Assembly: GCA_030265545.1 (NCBI GenBank)
Contig: JAJDGF010000002.1
Location: 1-49,710, forward strand
Origin: Eubacteriales bacterium OttesenSCG-928-N13
GTDB taxonomy: Bacteria > Bacillota > Clostridia > Christensenellales > Aristaeellaceae
Direction: 5' to 3'
DNA: 49,710 nucleotides
Below the pieces are notes generated by a model. That model saw only the letters and a program-made list of their open reading frames with translations, ran no database searches and was not told where the DNA came from. Position numbers and translations under genes: made by a program. Positions 36,223 through 44,051 of this stretch are shown here, piece by piece; within the stretch, counting starts at the first letter, position 1, and each line of letters starts with the position of its first letter.

Positions 36223-36627
36223 ATGGAGCAAGGTGAGCGCAGCGAGCTGGTGCAAATGTTTGACAGCTACATGAAGAAATGCCTGACCAACTACGCGAAC
36301 CGGTGGAAGCGCGACTACTTTCGCCGGAGGTACAATGAAGTTTTAATTGGAGAGATAGCAGGCACCAATGACGAAACATTGGATGATGATCCGCTGGTGT
36401 TCGCGGAGGAAATCATCTCATTTGGAGAATCATTCCTCATTCGGGACGAGGCCATCTATCAGGCGCTGCTGGAGCTGTCCGACAACGCGAGGGCGGTGGT
36501 GCTGCACCACTTCTGGGGCGATGGCAGTATTCGGAGCATTGCGCGGCTGATGCATATCTCGGATAAGACGGCCTACAAGCTCAGGAACAAGGCCATCGAC
36601 AAGTTGGTCGGATTGAATATAGATTGA
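36223..36627 (+). CDS. Sigma-70-like regulator of mobile-element type
   Basis: From ATG 36223 (AAGGAG eight bases upstream) 134 residues. The C-terminal half has sigma region 4 features (LLELSDNARAVVLHHFWGDG, then SIRSIARLMHISDKTAYKLR). Proteins like this, paired with a small HTH protein as here, are found in Tn916-type and other Firmicutes conjugative elements. It probably switches on the downstream module. The N-terminal part is divergent from region 2 of full sigma factors. Confidence 0.7.
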   Translation: MEQGERSELVQMFDSYMKKCLTNYANRWKRDYFRRRYNEVLIGEIAGTNDETLDDDPLVFAEEIISFGESFLIRDEAIYQALLELSDNARAVVLHHFWGDGSIRSIARLMHISDKTAYKLRNKAIDKLVGLNID

Positions 36628-36638
36628 CGGAGCGGCCA

Positions 36639-36881
36639 TTGTTACTGACCGATAAGATCATTTTGGAAGCAAAAAATGGCAACGAGGCGCAGATGTCCGT
36701 CGTGGTATCCACATACATGCGATACATGCTCGCGTTGGCGCGCATGAGAGAGACGCGGAATGGCGGCGGCACGGTTTGGAGTGTCAACTACGATCTGATG
36801 GATGAACTAGAACACCAGGCGCGGATTGCCACGGTGAAGTTTGAGCCACGCGTCAAGTCTACAAAAGAAACGGAGCAATGA
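36639..36881 (+). CDS. Small HTH-domain partner of the sigma-like regulator
   Basis: The protein (80 aa from TTG 36639) has LLLTDKIILEAKNGNEAQMS, then VVVSTYMRYMLALA and YDLMDELEHQARIATVKFEP, the pattern of the small helix-turn-helix or sigma-region-2-like proteins encoded with sigma-like genes in conjugative elements. TTG 36639 was preferred because GGAG lies six bases upstream; a TTG at 36624 overlapping the previous stop is the alternative. The two genes probably act together. Confidence 0.6.
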   Translation: MLLTDKIILEAKNGNEAQMSVVVSTYMRYMLALARMRETRNGGGTVWSVNYDLMDELEHQARIATVKFEPRVKSTKETEQ

Positions 36882-36882
36882 T

Positions 36883-37692
36883 ATGATCAACCCCGATCTG
36901 TTTCAGTTTGCCTACGTGCCCGGCTGGTTCGAGCATTTGGATATGCTGGCCGAGATGGCGCTGCCGGAGCCGTGGCGCTATCGGAACGACCTGTCCGGAC
37001 GCAAGAACACACGCACGCCCATTTTGGAGAAATACATAAACTATGTGTTCAAGAGCCAGGCGTATGAGCATCGCAACGCCGTATCGACCGGCGATGCTGA
37101 CGATTTTTTCTTGCTCCGCAACGAGTACGCGGTGTTCAATACTGGATTGCTGTCCCGCTACCTCAAGCCGATCTATGCCTATTTCGAGAAGAACAAGCGC
37201 GAGGGCTACATGCACGATTGGTGCTTTCGGGGGTTTGTGGATGACGCCTCCACGCAGCTGAAGTACATTCATCCGCTGCCGCACAAGCCGTTTTCTGGGC
37301 TGCAGCATGGCGTGATCTCCTTTATCGCCAACTGGCCGCTGCGTGTCAATGTGAAGCACATTCTCAGCGACCCGGACAATCTGGAGCGCATCCCACACAG
37401 ATTCCGCGAGTTCGGGAACCTGTCGCTGCTGCTGGAGACCAGCGTGGAGATGATGCGCCGATACGCGATGGTCATGCCCAGCCTGATCGTTGCCCAAGTG
37501 TACCAGGGCCAGATTCAGTACCTGATGCCGTTGTGCCTGTCCAACCCCGATGAGCCGGATCTGGCGATGACGGTGACGCCACTGGATGGGTATTACTTGT
37601 GTTCGACCTGCCTGACGCTGGAGATGGCGTATAGCAACGCGCGGTTGCTGGCCAAGCCCACAGCGCCCTGGCTGACAGAGCTGGTGGAGTAG
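36883..37692 (+). CDS. DUF3825 domain protein
   Basis: A 269-residue soluble protein matching DUF3825: an N-terminal LFQFAYVPGWFEHLDMLAEM, PEPWRYRNDLSG, PILEKYINYVFKSQ, then FFLLRNEYAVFNTGLLSRYL and KPIYAYFEKN, followed by WCFRGFVDD and the C-terminal RYAMVMPSLIVAQVYQGQIQ. The family occurs in bacteria and phages, sometimes near RNA-binding or conflict-system genes; its activity is not known to me. GGAG precedes ATG 36883, one base after the previous stop, so it is coupled to the small HTH gene. Confidence 0.75.
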   Translation: MINPDLFQFAYVPGWFEHLDMLAEMALPEPWRYRNDLSGRKNTRTPILEKYINYVFKSQAYEHRNAVSTGDADDFFLLRNEYAVFNTGLLSRYLKPIYAYFEKNKREGYMHDWCFRGFVDDASTQLKYIHPLPHKPFSGLQHGVISFIANWPLRVNVKHILSDPDNLERIPHRFREFGNLSLLLETSVEMMRRYAMVMPSLIVAQVYQGQIQYLMPLCLSNPDEPDLAMTVTPLDGYYLCSTCLTLEMAYSNARLLAKPTAPWLTELVE

Positions 37693-37695
37693 GAC

Positions 37696-37917
37696 GTGCC
37701 CCGGATTCTCCTGCTAGTGCTAAGCCAAATGAACAACGACGATGAGCATGCAAATCCGGTGAAATGCCCCGGCTGTGGGGCGCGGCTGTTCGATGTGCCC
37801 AAGCGGGTGGATGCGCAGACGGCGCTCCCGACGCTGGAGCGGGTCAGGCACATCTCCCTGTTTATCAAGTGCCACAAGTGCGGAAGGAGGATTGGCGTGA
37901 TTCGGACAACTGAATAA
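37696..37917 (+). CDS. Zinc-ribbon protein
   Basis: The product (73 aa from GTG 37696) has CPGCGARLFD and CHKCGRRIGVI, a zinc ribbon like that of Com-type translational regulators in phages. GGAG lies six bases before the GTG, within the end of the DUF3825 gene. An internal ATG at 37729 is a possible alternative start. It is followed by a strong terminator. Confidence 0.6.
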   Translation: MPRILLLVLSQMNNDDEHANPVKCPGCGARLFDVPKRVDAQTALPTLERVRHISLFIKCHKCGRRIGVIRTTE

Positions 37918-37982
37918 CCCTAGCGTACAGAGCACGGCGCAACCCTGATGCAGCCAGCATCAGTTTGGTATTGAATGACGAC

Positions 37983-38046
37983 GCACGAGCCTGACGGAGC
38001 GACTTCCAGGTCGGCTACGTTCAGGCTCGTGCTTTGTCTTTTTTGG
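37983..38046 (+). terminator. Strong rho-independent terminator
   Basis: GCACGAGCCTGA (37983-37994) and TCAGGCTCGTGC (38021-38032) form a perfect 12-bp stem with a 26-base interior, followed by TTTGTCTTTTTT. It isolates the four-gene regulator set from the next sigma-like gene. Confidence 0.85.
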
Positions 38047-38086
38047 CTTCTGGTATCGCTTCGCGGGCTCCGAGAGGAGCTAGACG

Positions 38087-38479
38087 ATGAAGATCCGGTA
38101 TCGGTTTGCAAACGAAATTGTGGAGATCGAGGTGGAGGACGGTTGGGGCGCGGTGCTAATAGACCTCGACCGGCAGGAGCGCAACAACAACCAGACCGAG
38201 ACGAGGCGGCATGTGTCGTATGACATGGTGACGCAGGAACAGGGTATGCAGTTCGCGGAGCCGAGCAGCCTACCCGAATCAACCGAGATCGGGCTGCTGA
38301 TGATGGCGCTCGACAGCTTGTCCGAGGCGCAGCGCGAGCTGATCTGTGCAGTGCTGTGGGAAGGGCGCACTGTGAGCGACTACGCGCGCAGCGAGGGTGT
38401 GTTGCAATCGGCGATCTCCCACCGATTGCAGACGATTTATCGGAAATTGCGTGAAATTTTGCGTGACCCTCATATATGA
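38087..38479 (+). CDS. Sigma-region-4 protein
   Basis: A 130-residue protein with an N-terminal beta-rich part (IRYRFANEIVEIEVEDGWGA) and a C-terminal sigma region 4 (LSEAQRELICAVLWEGRTVS, then DYARSEGVLQSAISHRLQTI). This matches small sigma-like ORFs of conjugative and phage-like elements. GAGAGGAG lies before ATG 38087. Region 2 is missing, so it would act as a partial sigma or activator. Confidence 0.7.
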   Translation: MKIRYRFANEIVEIEVEDGWGAVLIDLDRQERNNNQTETRRHVSYDMVTQEQGMQFAEPSSLPESTEIGLLMMALDSLSEAQRELICAVLWEGRTVSDYARSEGVLQSAISHRLQTIYRKLREILRDPHI

Positions 38480-38545
38480 CCCTCTGCCGTGAGCTACCTG
38501 TGAAGGGATCAATAAATCCTCCCTTCGGAAAGGTAGGAACCCCAG

Positions 38546-39148
38546 ATGAGTTCACACAGGAAGGACACCACAATACGCCTCGACGACCGCCAGCGCAAGC
38601 TGGTCGAGGACAACATCGGGCTGGTCGGTTGCGCGCTGTCACGCTACTGGCACCGGGGCGTGGGCTACGTCGAGGATGCGTTCCAGATCGGGCTGCTCGG
38701 CCTGATTCGCGCCGCCGCGCACTATGACAGTGGGCGCGGCGCGCAGTTTTCCACCTACGCGATGCACTGCATCCTGAGCGAGCTGAAGCAGGAGCATCGG
38801 CGCATGACCCGGCTCAAGCGCAGCGGCGCACAAGTGCTGTCGTTGGATTTCCCATGCTCGATCATTGACGAGATGGATACCTGCCTCGCGGAGCAGATTC
38901 CAGGTGATGAGTGCGACATCGAGGAACAGCTTGTGCGGCTCGATTTGGTGCAGCGGTTGCTCAGAATGCTGGAGCGCGACCCGTCCCGGTCCGCGCGGAT
39001 CGCCTTCGACTATTTCACTACGACGGACAGCCAGCGCATGGTCGCGCACCGGCATGGTGTTAGCCAGGCGCACGCGTCCGCGTGCATCCGGCGCGCGGTG
39101 CGCCAACTGCGAAAGCAGCTCGCTGCCCAGGGCGAGGTGCTCCCATGA
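38546..39148 (+). CDS. Sigma-70 family factor, SigF/B-like length
   Basis: A 200-residue sigma factor with region 2 (VEDNIGLVGCALSRYWHRGV, then YVEDAFQIGLLGLIRAAAHY, FSTYAMHCILSELKQ) and a C-terminal region 4 (SQRMVAHRHGVSQAHASACI, then RRAVRQLRKQL). It is complete enough to direct polymerase by itself. Its stop overlaps the start of the SNF2 gene as ATGA, so the replication module genes may be both coupled to and dependent on it. Confidence 0.85.
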   Translation: MSSHRKDTTIRLDDRQRKLVEDNIGLVGCALSRYWHRGVGYVEDAFQIGLLGLIRAAAHYDSGRGAQFSTYAMHCILSELKQEHRRMTRLKRSGAQVLSLDFPCSIIDEMDTCLAEQIPGDECDIEEQLVRLDLVQRLLRMLERDPSRSARIAFDYFTTTDSQRMVAHRHGVSQAHASACIRRAVRQLRKQLAAQGEVLP

Positions 39149-40905
39149 TCCGTGCGGCGCTGGACGGCACACACATCCTGGTCACCGCTGACGCGGAGAG
39201 CGCCGAGATCGCGGCAACGCTGCCGGGCATCAGGCGCACGGCGAAGATGGCGCCATGCACATGGCACATGCCGCTGAGCGCGGAGAGCATTGATCAGCTG
39301 CGTGGGGCCGGTGCGCGCGCCAGCCCGGAGCTGATCGCCGAAGCCAAGCGACTGCTGGCCACGCGGCGCTATGTGGAAGCGCAGAAGCAGACAGCCCATG
39401 TGGAACCGCTGCGCCCGCTGCCCCTGAAGCCGGGTGTGCAACTCTACACCCACCAGATCAAGATGGCGAACATCGCGCTGGCGCTAATGGGCTACTCTGA
39501 GAACGGCATTCACAGAGATGCAGGCTCAGCTGCGTTCTTCGCAGAAATGGGGACAGGCAAAAGTTCGGTCACGGTAGCCACCATCGGCAGGCTGTTCCTT
39601 GACGGGAAGGTCAGCCGAGCACTGGTGGTCGCGCCAAGTTCCGTGTGCGCTGTGTGGCCGCACGAGTACAGCAAGTTTGCGGGGTTCCCGTATCGGATCG
39701 CTGTGCTGCTGGGCGAGCGGGATAAGCGGCTGGCCGCGCTCAAGGCGCTCCAAGCCCTCACGTTGCCCCACGACGCGCCCGAGCCGCTGCGGGTAGCCGT
39801 GATCAACTATGAGTCCGTGCGGCTGCTGGAGGCGGAACTGGCCGCCTACGGCGCGGATATGATCATCGCGGACGAGAGCCAGCGGATCAAAACGCCCACC
39901 GCGCAGCAGAGCAAGGCGATGCACCGGCTGGGCGACCGCACCAAGTACAAGCTGATCCTCACCGGCACGCCCATCACGCAGGACACGCGCGATGTGTGGT
40001 CGCAATACCGGTTCCTTGATCCCAGCATCTTTGGCGGCAGTTACTACACTTTCGTGAAGCACTACGCCACCATGGGCGGCTACGGCCAGCACCAGTACCT
40101 CGGCCCGCGCAATTTGCCGGAGCTGACGCGCAAGGCGCACAGCATCGCGTTCCGCGTGCAGAAGAGCGAGTGCCTGGATCTGCCGGAGAAGCTGTTCGAG
40201 GATCGGATTGTGGAACTGGAGCCGAACGCACAGGCGCTATACAGGCGCATTCAGAAGGAGTCCTATGCCGCACTGGAATCTGGTGGCGAGGTGACCGCGA
40301 GCATCGTGCTCACCCGGCTGCTGCGGCTGCAACAGATCGCGGGCGGCTTCCTGACCGATGATGATGGGGTCACCATTCCAGTCTCCACCGCCAAGCTCGA
40401 AGCCGCCCTGGACATCGTGCAGACGCTGTGCCTGGATGAGGGCCAGAAGCTCGTGATCTTCGCCCGATTCCGCGCCGAGGTGCAGGCGATCCGCGCCCGC
40501 GTGGACGCGCTGCTGCAGCCTGCTGGGCTGTGCCATGTGGCCATCTGGGGCGACGTGCCCATCATCAAGCGCGGCGAGATCGTGACCCAATTTCAGGACG
40601 ATCCCAACACCCGCGTCATGGTGGCCCAGATCGATGCTGCCGCAGAAGGGATCACCCTTACAGCGGCACACACCACGCTCTACTACTCGCTGACCTGGAA
40701 TCTGGCGAAATACATGCAGTCCCAGGACAGGACACACCGCATCGGGCAGGATCACGGTACGCTGTACATCCATCTGATCGCGCCTGGCACGATAGACGCC
40801 AAGATCATGGCGGCACTCAAGAAAAAACAGAGCCTCGCGCACAGCGTCGTGGACAATTGGAGGCTGCTGCTGACCGAGGACATGAAAGGAGCTGATTCCC
40901 AATGA
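39145..40905 (+). CDS. SNF2/DEAD-like helicase, phage type
   Basis: A 586-residue superfamily 2 ATPase that translocates on double-stranded DNA. The first 95 residues form an accessory N-terminal domain. Walker A is AEMGTGKSS (about 133-141), motif II is ADESQRIK (about 242-249; DESQ in place of DEAH), motif III is LTGTPI (about 272), and motif VI is QDRTHRIGQ (about 527), the SNF2 signature. Such helicases are frequent in phages and elements with their own primase. The ATG at 39145 overlaps the sigma stop. Confidence 0.9.
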   Translation: MIRAALDGTHILVTADAESAEIAATLPGIRRTAKMAPCTWHMPLSAESIDQLRGAGARASPELIAEAKRLLATRRYVEAQKQTAHVEPLRPLPLKPGVQLYTHQIKMANIALALMGYSENGIHRDAGSAAFFAEMGTGKSSVTVATIGRLFLDGKVSRALVVAPSSVCAVWPHEYSKFAGFPYRIAVLLGERDKRLAALKALQALTLPHDAPEPLRVAVINYESVRLLEAELAAYGADMIIADESQRIKTPTAQQSKAMHRLGDRTKYKLILTGTPITQDTRDVWSQYRFLDPSIFGGSYYTFVKHYATMGGYGQHQYLGPRNLPELTRKAHSIAFRVQKSECLDLPEKLFEDRIVELEPNAQALYRRIQKESYAALESGGEVTASIVLTRLLRLQQIAGGFLTDDDGVTIPVSTAKLEAALDIVQTLCLDEGQKLVIFARFRAEVQAIRARVDALLQPAGLCHVAIWGDVPIIKRGEIVTQFQDDPNTRVMVAQIDAAAEGITLTAAHTTLYYSLTWNLAKYMQSQDRTHRIGQDHGTLYIHLIAPGTIDAKIMAALKKKQSLAHSVVDNWRLLLTEDMKGADSQ

Positions 40906-41087
40906 CGTGCCCACGATGCGGCTACATTTGCATCACCCGCTCCCTTGAGCACGAGCGCACAGGCTATGTGGCGGCGGTGTTGTGTGAGCGTTGTGATCGC
41001 CAGGTCACGGTCATCCGTGACGATCCCGGCGACGCCATAGATGCCGCAGACACCTTGTTCTACGGGAAGGGTGGCACAGATGGCTGA
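40902..41087 (+). CDS. Small zinc-ribbon protein, 61 aa
   Basis: CPRCGYICI at residues 3-11 and CERCDRQVTVI near 28-38 form a zinc ribbon; the acidic tail (DDPGDAIDAAD) is probably disordered. ATG 40902 overlaps the helicase stop as ATGA. Its end overlaps the next start by eight bases. Function unknown, likely an accessory to the helicase. Confidence 0.65.
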   Translation: MTCPRCGYICITRSLEHERTGYVAAVLCERCDRQVTVIRDDPGDAIDAADTLFYGKGGTDG

Positions 41088-41328
41088 GCAGAAGATGGAC
41101 GAGACGCTGCGCGAGATCTTCCGCGCGGCATACCAGTACCGCAAGAAGTACCAGCATCCGACACGCTCGGATCAGTTCTGGCGCAACGCCGCACAGGAGA
41201 TGACTTTGCGCGTGCAGGAGTTGGGCAACCACCCGTTCGCGCACGACGTGTTCATGGCATGCTACGCTGACATCCGGCGCGAGTGCCTGGAGCGCGAGCC
41301 CGCGTCGGTACAAATGAAAATTTTGTGA
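41080..41328 (+). CDS. Small helical protein, 82 aa
   Basis: A helical protein (MDETLREIFRAAYQYRKKYQ, then FWRNAAQEMTLRVQELGNHP, FAHDVFMACYADI) without recognised domain. ATG 41080 overlaps the previous gene. It lies within the tightly coupled replication set and is probably an accessory protein. Confidence 0.6.
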   Translation: MAEQKMDETLREIFRAAYQYRKKYQHPTRSDQFWRNAAQEMTLRVQELGNHPFAHDVFMACYADIRRECLEREPASVQMKIL

Positions 41329-41394
41329 ATGTGGTTGTCACCGGCGCACCTCGCTGCACATCATTCAGTACAGACACATGAAAGGGGATTGACC

Positions 41395-41838
41395 ATGACG
41401 ATAGATACACTCTCAAACAAGATACGCTCCCTGGCGACGCTCAAGGCTGAAAAGAGGCGGCTCGCGGAGCAGACCAAGGACGTAGGCGCGCAGATCGAGG
41501 AGCAGGAGCGCGAGATCACCAGCGCCATGCTCGACATGGCCGAGACGGCGGGGCTAAGCTGTGTAGACGATTTTGCGGTCACGGTGGACGGGCGGCGCTA
41601 CAGCACTGTCACCAAGCCCTACTACTCCATTCCCGCTGAGCAGCGCGACCAGGCGTTCCGGGCGCTCAAGGAGCTGGGGCTGGGCGATCTGGTGGTAGAG
41701 CGCGTGGACGACCGCGCGCTGACCAAGGTGCTGATGGAGCTGAGCGAGAGCGCGGGTGGGGAGCTGCCCGACGAGTACGGCGCGATCCCGGTGCGGTTCT
41801 ATGAGAAGATGACGATTTCCGACAGAAAGGTGGGCTGA
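41395..41838 (+). CDS. Coiled-coil protein, 147 aa, resembling phage Gp157/Gam-type accessory proteins
   Basis: The start ATG 41395 follows AAGGGGAT. Residues 5-45 form a coiled coil (NKIRSLATLKAEKRRLAEQT, then IEEQEREITSAMLDMAE); a compact beta/alpha domain follows (VDDFAVTVDGRRYSTVTKPY, then FRALKELGLGDLVVERVDDR). The coil-plus-small-domain build resembles phage accessory proteins such as Gp157 or Gam-like nuclease inhibitors, but similarity is only general. Co-location with SSB-like and primase genes suggests a role in protecting replication intermediates. Confidence 0.45.
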   Translation: MTIDTLSNKIRSLATLKAEKRRLAEQTKDVGAQIEEQEREITSAMLDMAETAGLSCVDDFAVTVDGRRYSTVTKPYYSIPAEQRDQAFRALKELGLGDLVVERVDDRALTKVLMELSESAGGELPDEYGAIPVRFYEKMTISDRKVG

Positions 41839-41841
41839 GAC

Positions 41842-42657
41842 ATGAACGAGCTGCAGGTGTTTGAGAACTCCGAGTTTGGGAAGCTGGGCGTACTCACCAT
41901 CAACGGCAAGCCACACTTCCCGGCGACCGAGTGCGCGAAGCTGCTCGGGTATGAAAAGCCGCACAACGCGATTGCACAGCATTGTCGGTACTCCCTGAAG
42001 CAGGGAGTACCCCATCCGCAGAACCCCGACAGGACAATTGAAATGAACTTCATCCCCGAGGGCGACCTGTACCGGCTCATCACGCACAGCAAACTCCCCG
42101 CCGCAGAGCGGTTTGAACGCTGGGTGTTCGACGAGGTGCTGCCCAGCATCCGCAGGCACGGCGCGTATCTGACGGATGAGAAGGTGGAACAGATTCTCAG
42201 CGACCCGGACACTCTGATCCGTTTGGCGACCGACCTCAAGACCGAGCGCACCAAGCGCAAGGCGCTCGAGATCACCGCGGCACAGCAGGGGCAGCTCATT
42301 GCCGAGCTACAGCCCAAGGCCACCTACTACGACCTGATCCTGCAGAACAAGAGCCTCGTTCCGGTCAGCGTGATCTCCAAGGACTACGGCATGTCGGCGC
42401 GCGCGTTCAATGAGCTGCTGCATGAGCTGGGTGTGCAGTACAAGGTTGGAAGCTGCTGGCTGTTGTACCAAGGATATGCGCAGCGCGGCTACACCCAATC
42501 CAAGACGGAGATCGTGCCTAACGGAGCGAGCGTGATGTTTACCTGCTGGACGCAGACGGGGCGGCTGTTCCTGTACGAGTTGCTCAAGCGGCACGGGCGG
42601 CTGCCGCTGATCGAGATCAATACCGATATGATGGAGGAGGGCTATTACCATGGCTAA
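41842..42657 (+). CDS. Phage antirepressor with BRO-N and ANT domains
   Basis: A 271-residue protein. The N-terminal BRO-N domain is clear (FGKLGVLTINGKPHFPATEC, then AKLLGYEKPHNAIAQHC, PEGDLYRLITHSKLPAAERF, ERWVFDEVLPSIRRHG). The C-terminal ANT/KilAC part is also visible (LQPKATYYDLILQNKSLVPV, then YGMSARAFNELLHELGVQYK). Antirepressors of this type interfere with CI-like repressors and induce prophages. A target in this window could be the repressor of region A, though cross-talk is only a possibility. It is transcribed within the replication set. Confidence 0.88.
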   Translation: MNELQVFENSEFGKLGVLTINGKPHFPATECAKLLGYEKPHNAIAQHCRYSLKQGVPHPQNPDRTIEMNFIPEGDLYRLITHSKLPAAERFERWVFDEVLPSIRRHGAYLTDEKVEQILSDPDTLIRLATDLKTERTKRKALEITAAQQGQLIAELQPKATYYDLILQNKSLVPVSVISKDYGMSARAFNELLHELGVQYKVGSCWLLYQGYAQRGYTQSKTEIVPNGASVMFTCWTQTGRLFLYELLKRHGRLPLIEINTDMMEEGYYHG

Positions 42658-43444
42658 GAAGGACGAACTGGCGGTTATCGACACGCAGAACCTGCAGGTG
42701 GTGCCTGCAGCGGACGATTTGGCGACGATCATGGGCGAGCTGCAGGACATGGGCACACTGCCGTATGGCAGAATCCAGATCGGTGCGGCAGGCGCCGGCA
42801 TCTTCCAGGTGACCGAGCCCGGCGAGGACGAGCCTGTGGTGGCGACCGAGGTCACGGCTGTCGTGATCCTGAACCACCGCACCAATGTGCTTTGGCTGAG
42901 CAAGTTCGGCACCGTGGAGGATCGGACCCCGGACTGCATGTCGTTTGACGGCGAGGAGGGTATCGACCGCGAGACGGGCGAGATCCGTAAGTGCGAGCAG
43001 TGCGCCTACAACAAGTTCGGCAGTGCGGATGGCGGCACAAGCCGAGGCAAAGCCTGCAAGAACACCAGGAGGCTGTATCTGATGAGACCTAGTGATGTGT
43101 TCCCGTCTATGCTGACGCTGCCGTCCACCGCGCTCAGTACCTTCGACAAGTACCGCACCAAGGTGATGCTGTCGAAGAACAAGCTACATGGTGTGGTGAC
43201 CAAAATCACGCTCAAGAAGGCCAGCAACAAGGACGGTATCGCATACAGCACCCCGATCTTTGAGATCGTGGGTGTGCTGCCTGCCGACGAGGCGCAGCGC
43301 GTCAAGCAGTACGCGGATGCGTTCCAGAGCGCCATGAGCCACAGCGCGGTGTACGAGGAGCCGAGCGGCAGCGTAGCCGCGCCCACATACACGCCGCCCG
43401 CCGCGGTCACCGACGATGATGCGGACGAGCTGCCCTTCGACTGA
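42650..43444 (+). CDS. SSB-like DNA-binding protein with DELPFD tail
   Basis: A 264-residue protein with an N-terminal acidic helix, a beta-rich central domain (IFQVTEPGEDEPVVATEVTA, then VVILNHRTNVLWLSKFGTVE), a possible zinc site (CMSFDG, CEQCAYNKFG, CKNTRR) and a C-terminal tail TDDDADELPFD. That tail is nearly the SSB tip (DDDELPF) by which single-strand binding proteins recruit partners. I infer a single-strand binding protein of a phage type, unrelated in fold detail to classical SSB. It overlaps the antirepressor gene by eight bases. Confidence 0.6.
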   Translation: MAKKDELAVIDTQNLQVVPAADDLATIMGELQDMGTLPYGRIQIGAAGAGIFQVTEPGEDEPVVATEVTAVVILNHRTNVLWLSKFGTVEDRTPDCMSFDGEEGIDRETGEIRKCEQCAYNKFGSADGGTSRGKACKNTRRLYLMRPSDVFPSMLTLPSTALSTFDKYRTKVMLSKNKLHGVVTKITLKKASNKDGIAYSTPIFEIVGVLPADEAQRVKQYADAFQSAMSHSAVYEEPSGSVAAPTYTPPAAVTDDDADELPFD

Positions 43445-43483
43445 TGATCCCACGACGCCACGCGCCCGGAGGCGGCACCATTG

Positions 43484-43525
43484 CTGCCTCCGGGCATTAC
43501 ATATAGCGAGGAGGCACGACATGGC
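43484..43525 (+). repeat. 42-bp direct repeat, copy 1 (with ribosome binding site and start codon)
   Basis: CTGCCTCCGGGCATTAC, a 4-base variable part, AGCGAGGAGGCACGA and ATGGC. It matches 43984-44025 at 38 of 42 positions and lies exactly 500 bp away. It holds the translation signals of the PLD-like gene. A 10-bp inverted repeat GCCCGGAGGC/GCCTCCGGGC overlaps its left end. Confidence 0.9.
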
Positions 43526-44051
43526 ATTTACGACAGATGCCGGTGGGCTTGCTGTGAAAGCCCATATCAAAGTGTCAACCCAAGGGTCCACATGGAACAC
43601 GCGCCTGACGCAATTGCTGATCAGAAATGCGGAGATCACGATTTGCACGTTCTCACTCCCCAAGCGCGGCGACTTCCTGACGAAGCTGTTCGATAAGCGA
43701 TCCAAGGGCGTGACGCTCATTGTCAACAGCAAGTTTCGGACCGAGGCGACCGCGCTCAAGGCGCGATACCCCGATTTGCGCATCTTCCTGTCGCCCGATA
43801 CGCATGCCAAGCTGGCCTTGGCCGCACCGGACAAGGTATGGCTGTCCAGCGAGAACCTTGTGCGCAGTCCCAACTTTGAAAACACCGTGGGCATCCACAA
43901 TGTGGAGGTCTACGAATTCTATATGGAACAGCTCATGCGGAGTGGGCTGCTTGCGCCTGAGCGGGAACTCGTAGCCGCTGCCACTGCCTCCGGGCATTAC
44001 TTCGAGCGAGGAGGCACGAAATGGCTGAACACCAAAACCTTGATACCCTGA
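43521..44051 (+). CDS. PLD-superfamily nuclease-like protein
   Basis: A 176-residue protein with one HxK motif in SPDTHAKLALAAPDKVWLSS (His-x-Lys followed by a distal Ser/Asn), preceded by LIRNAEITICTFSLPKRGDF and GVTLIVNSKFRTEATALKAR, the fold signature of single-domain phospholipase D nucleases that work as dimers. It probably cuts nucleic acid. Its last 22 codons run through the second copy of the 42-bp repeat and overlap the primase start by 31 bases, so the C-terminus (ATASGHYFERGGTKW) is a by-product of insertion. Confidence 0.7.
   Translation: MAFTTDAGGLAVKAHIKVSTQGSTWNTRLTQLLIRNAEITICTFSLPKRGDFLTKLFDKRSKGVTLIVNSKFRTEATALKARYPDLRIFLSPDTHAKLALAAPDKVWLSSENLVRSPNFENTVGIHNVEVYEFYMEQLMRSGLLAPERELVAAATASGHYFERGGTKWLNTKTLIP
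43984..44025 (+). repeat. 42-bp direct repeat, copy 2
   Basis: Second copy of the repeat at 43484-43525. It contains the ribosome binding site and ATG of the primase-helicase gene. The interval between copies is the PLD-like gene, so duplication with insertion is the simplest account. Confidence 0.9.

Noticed and set aside
43464..43500. GCCCGGAGGC/GCCTCCGGGC hairpin as a terminator
   Set aside because: There is no T tract after the stem. It is more likely a recombination-prone palindrome at the edge of the duplicated 42-bp segment.
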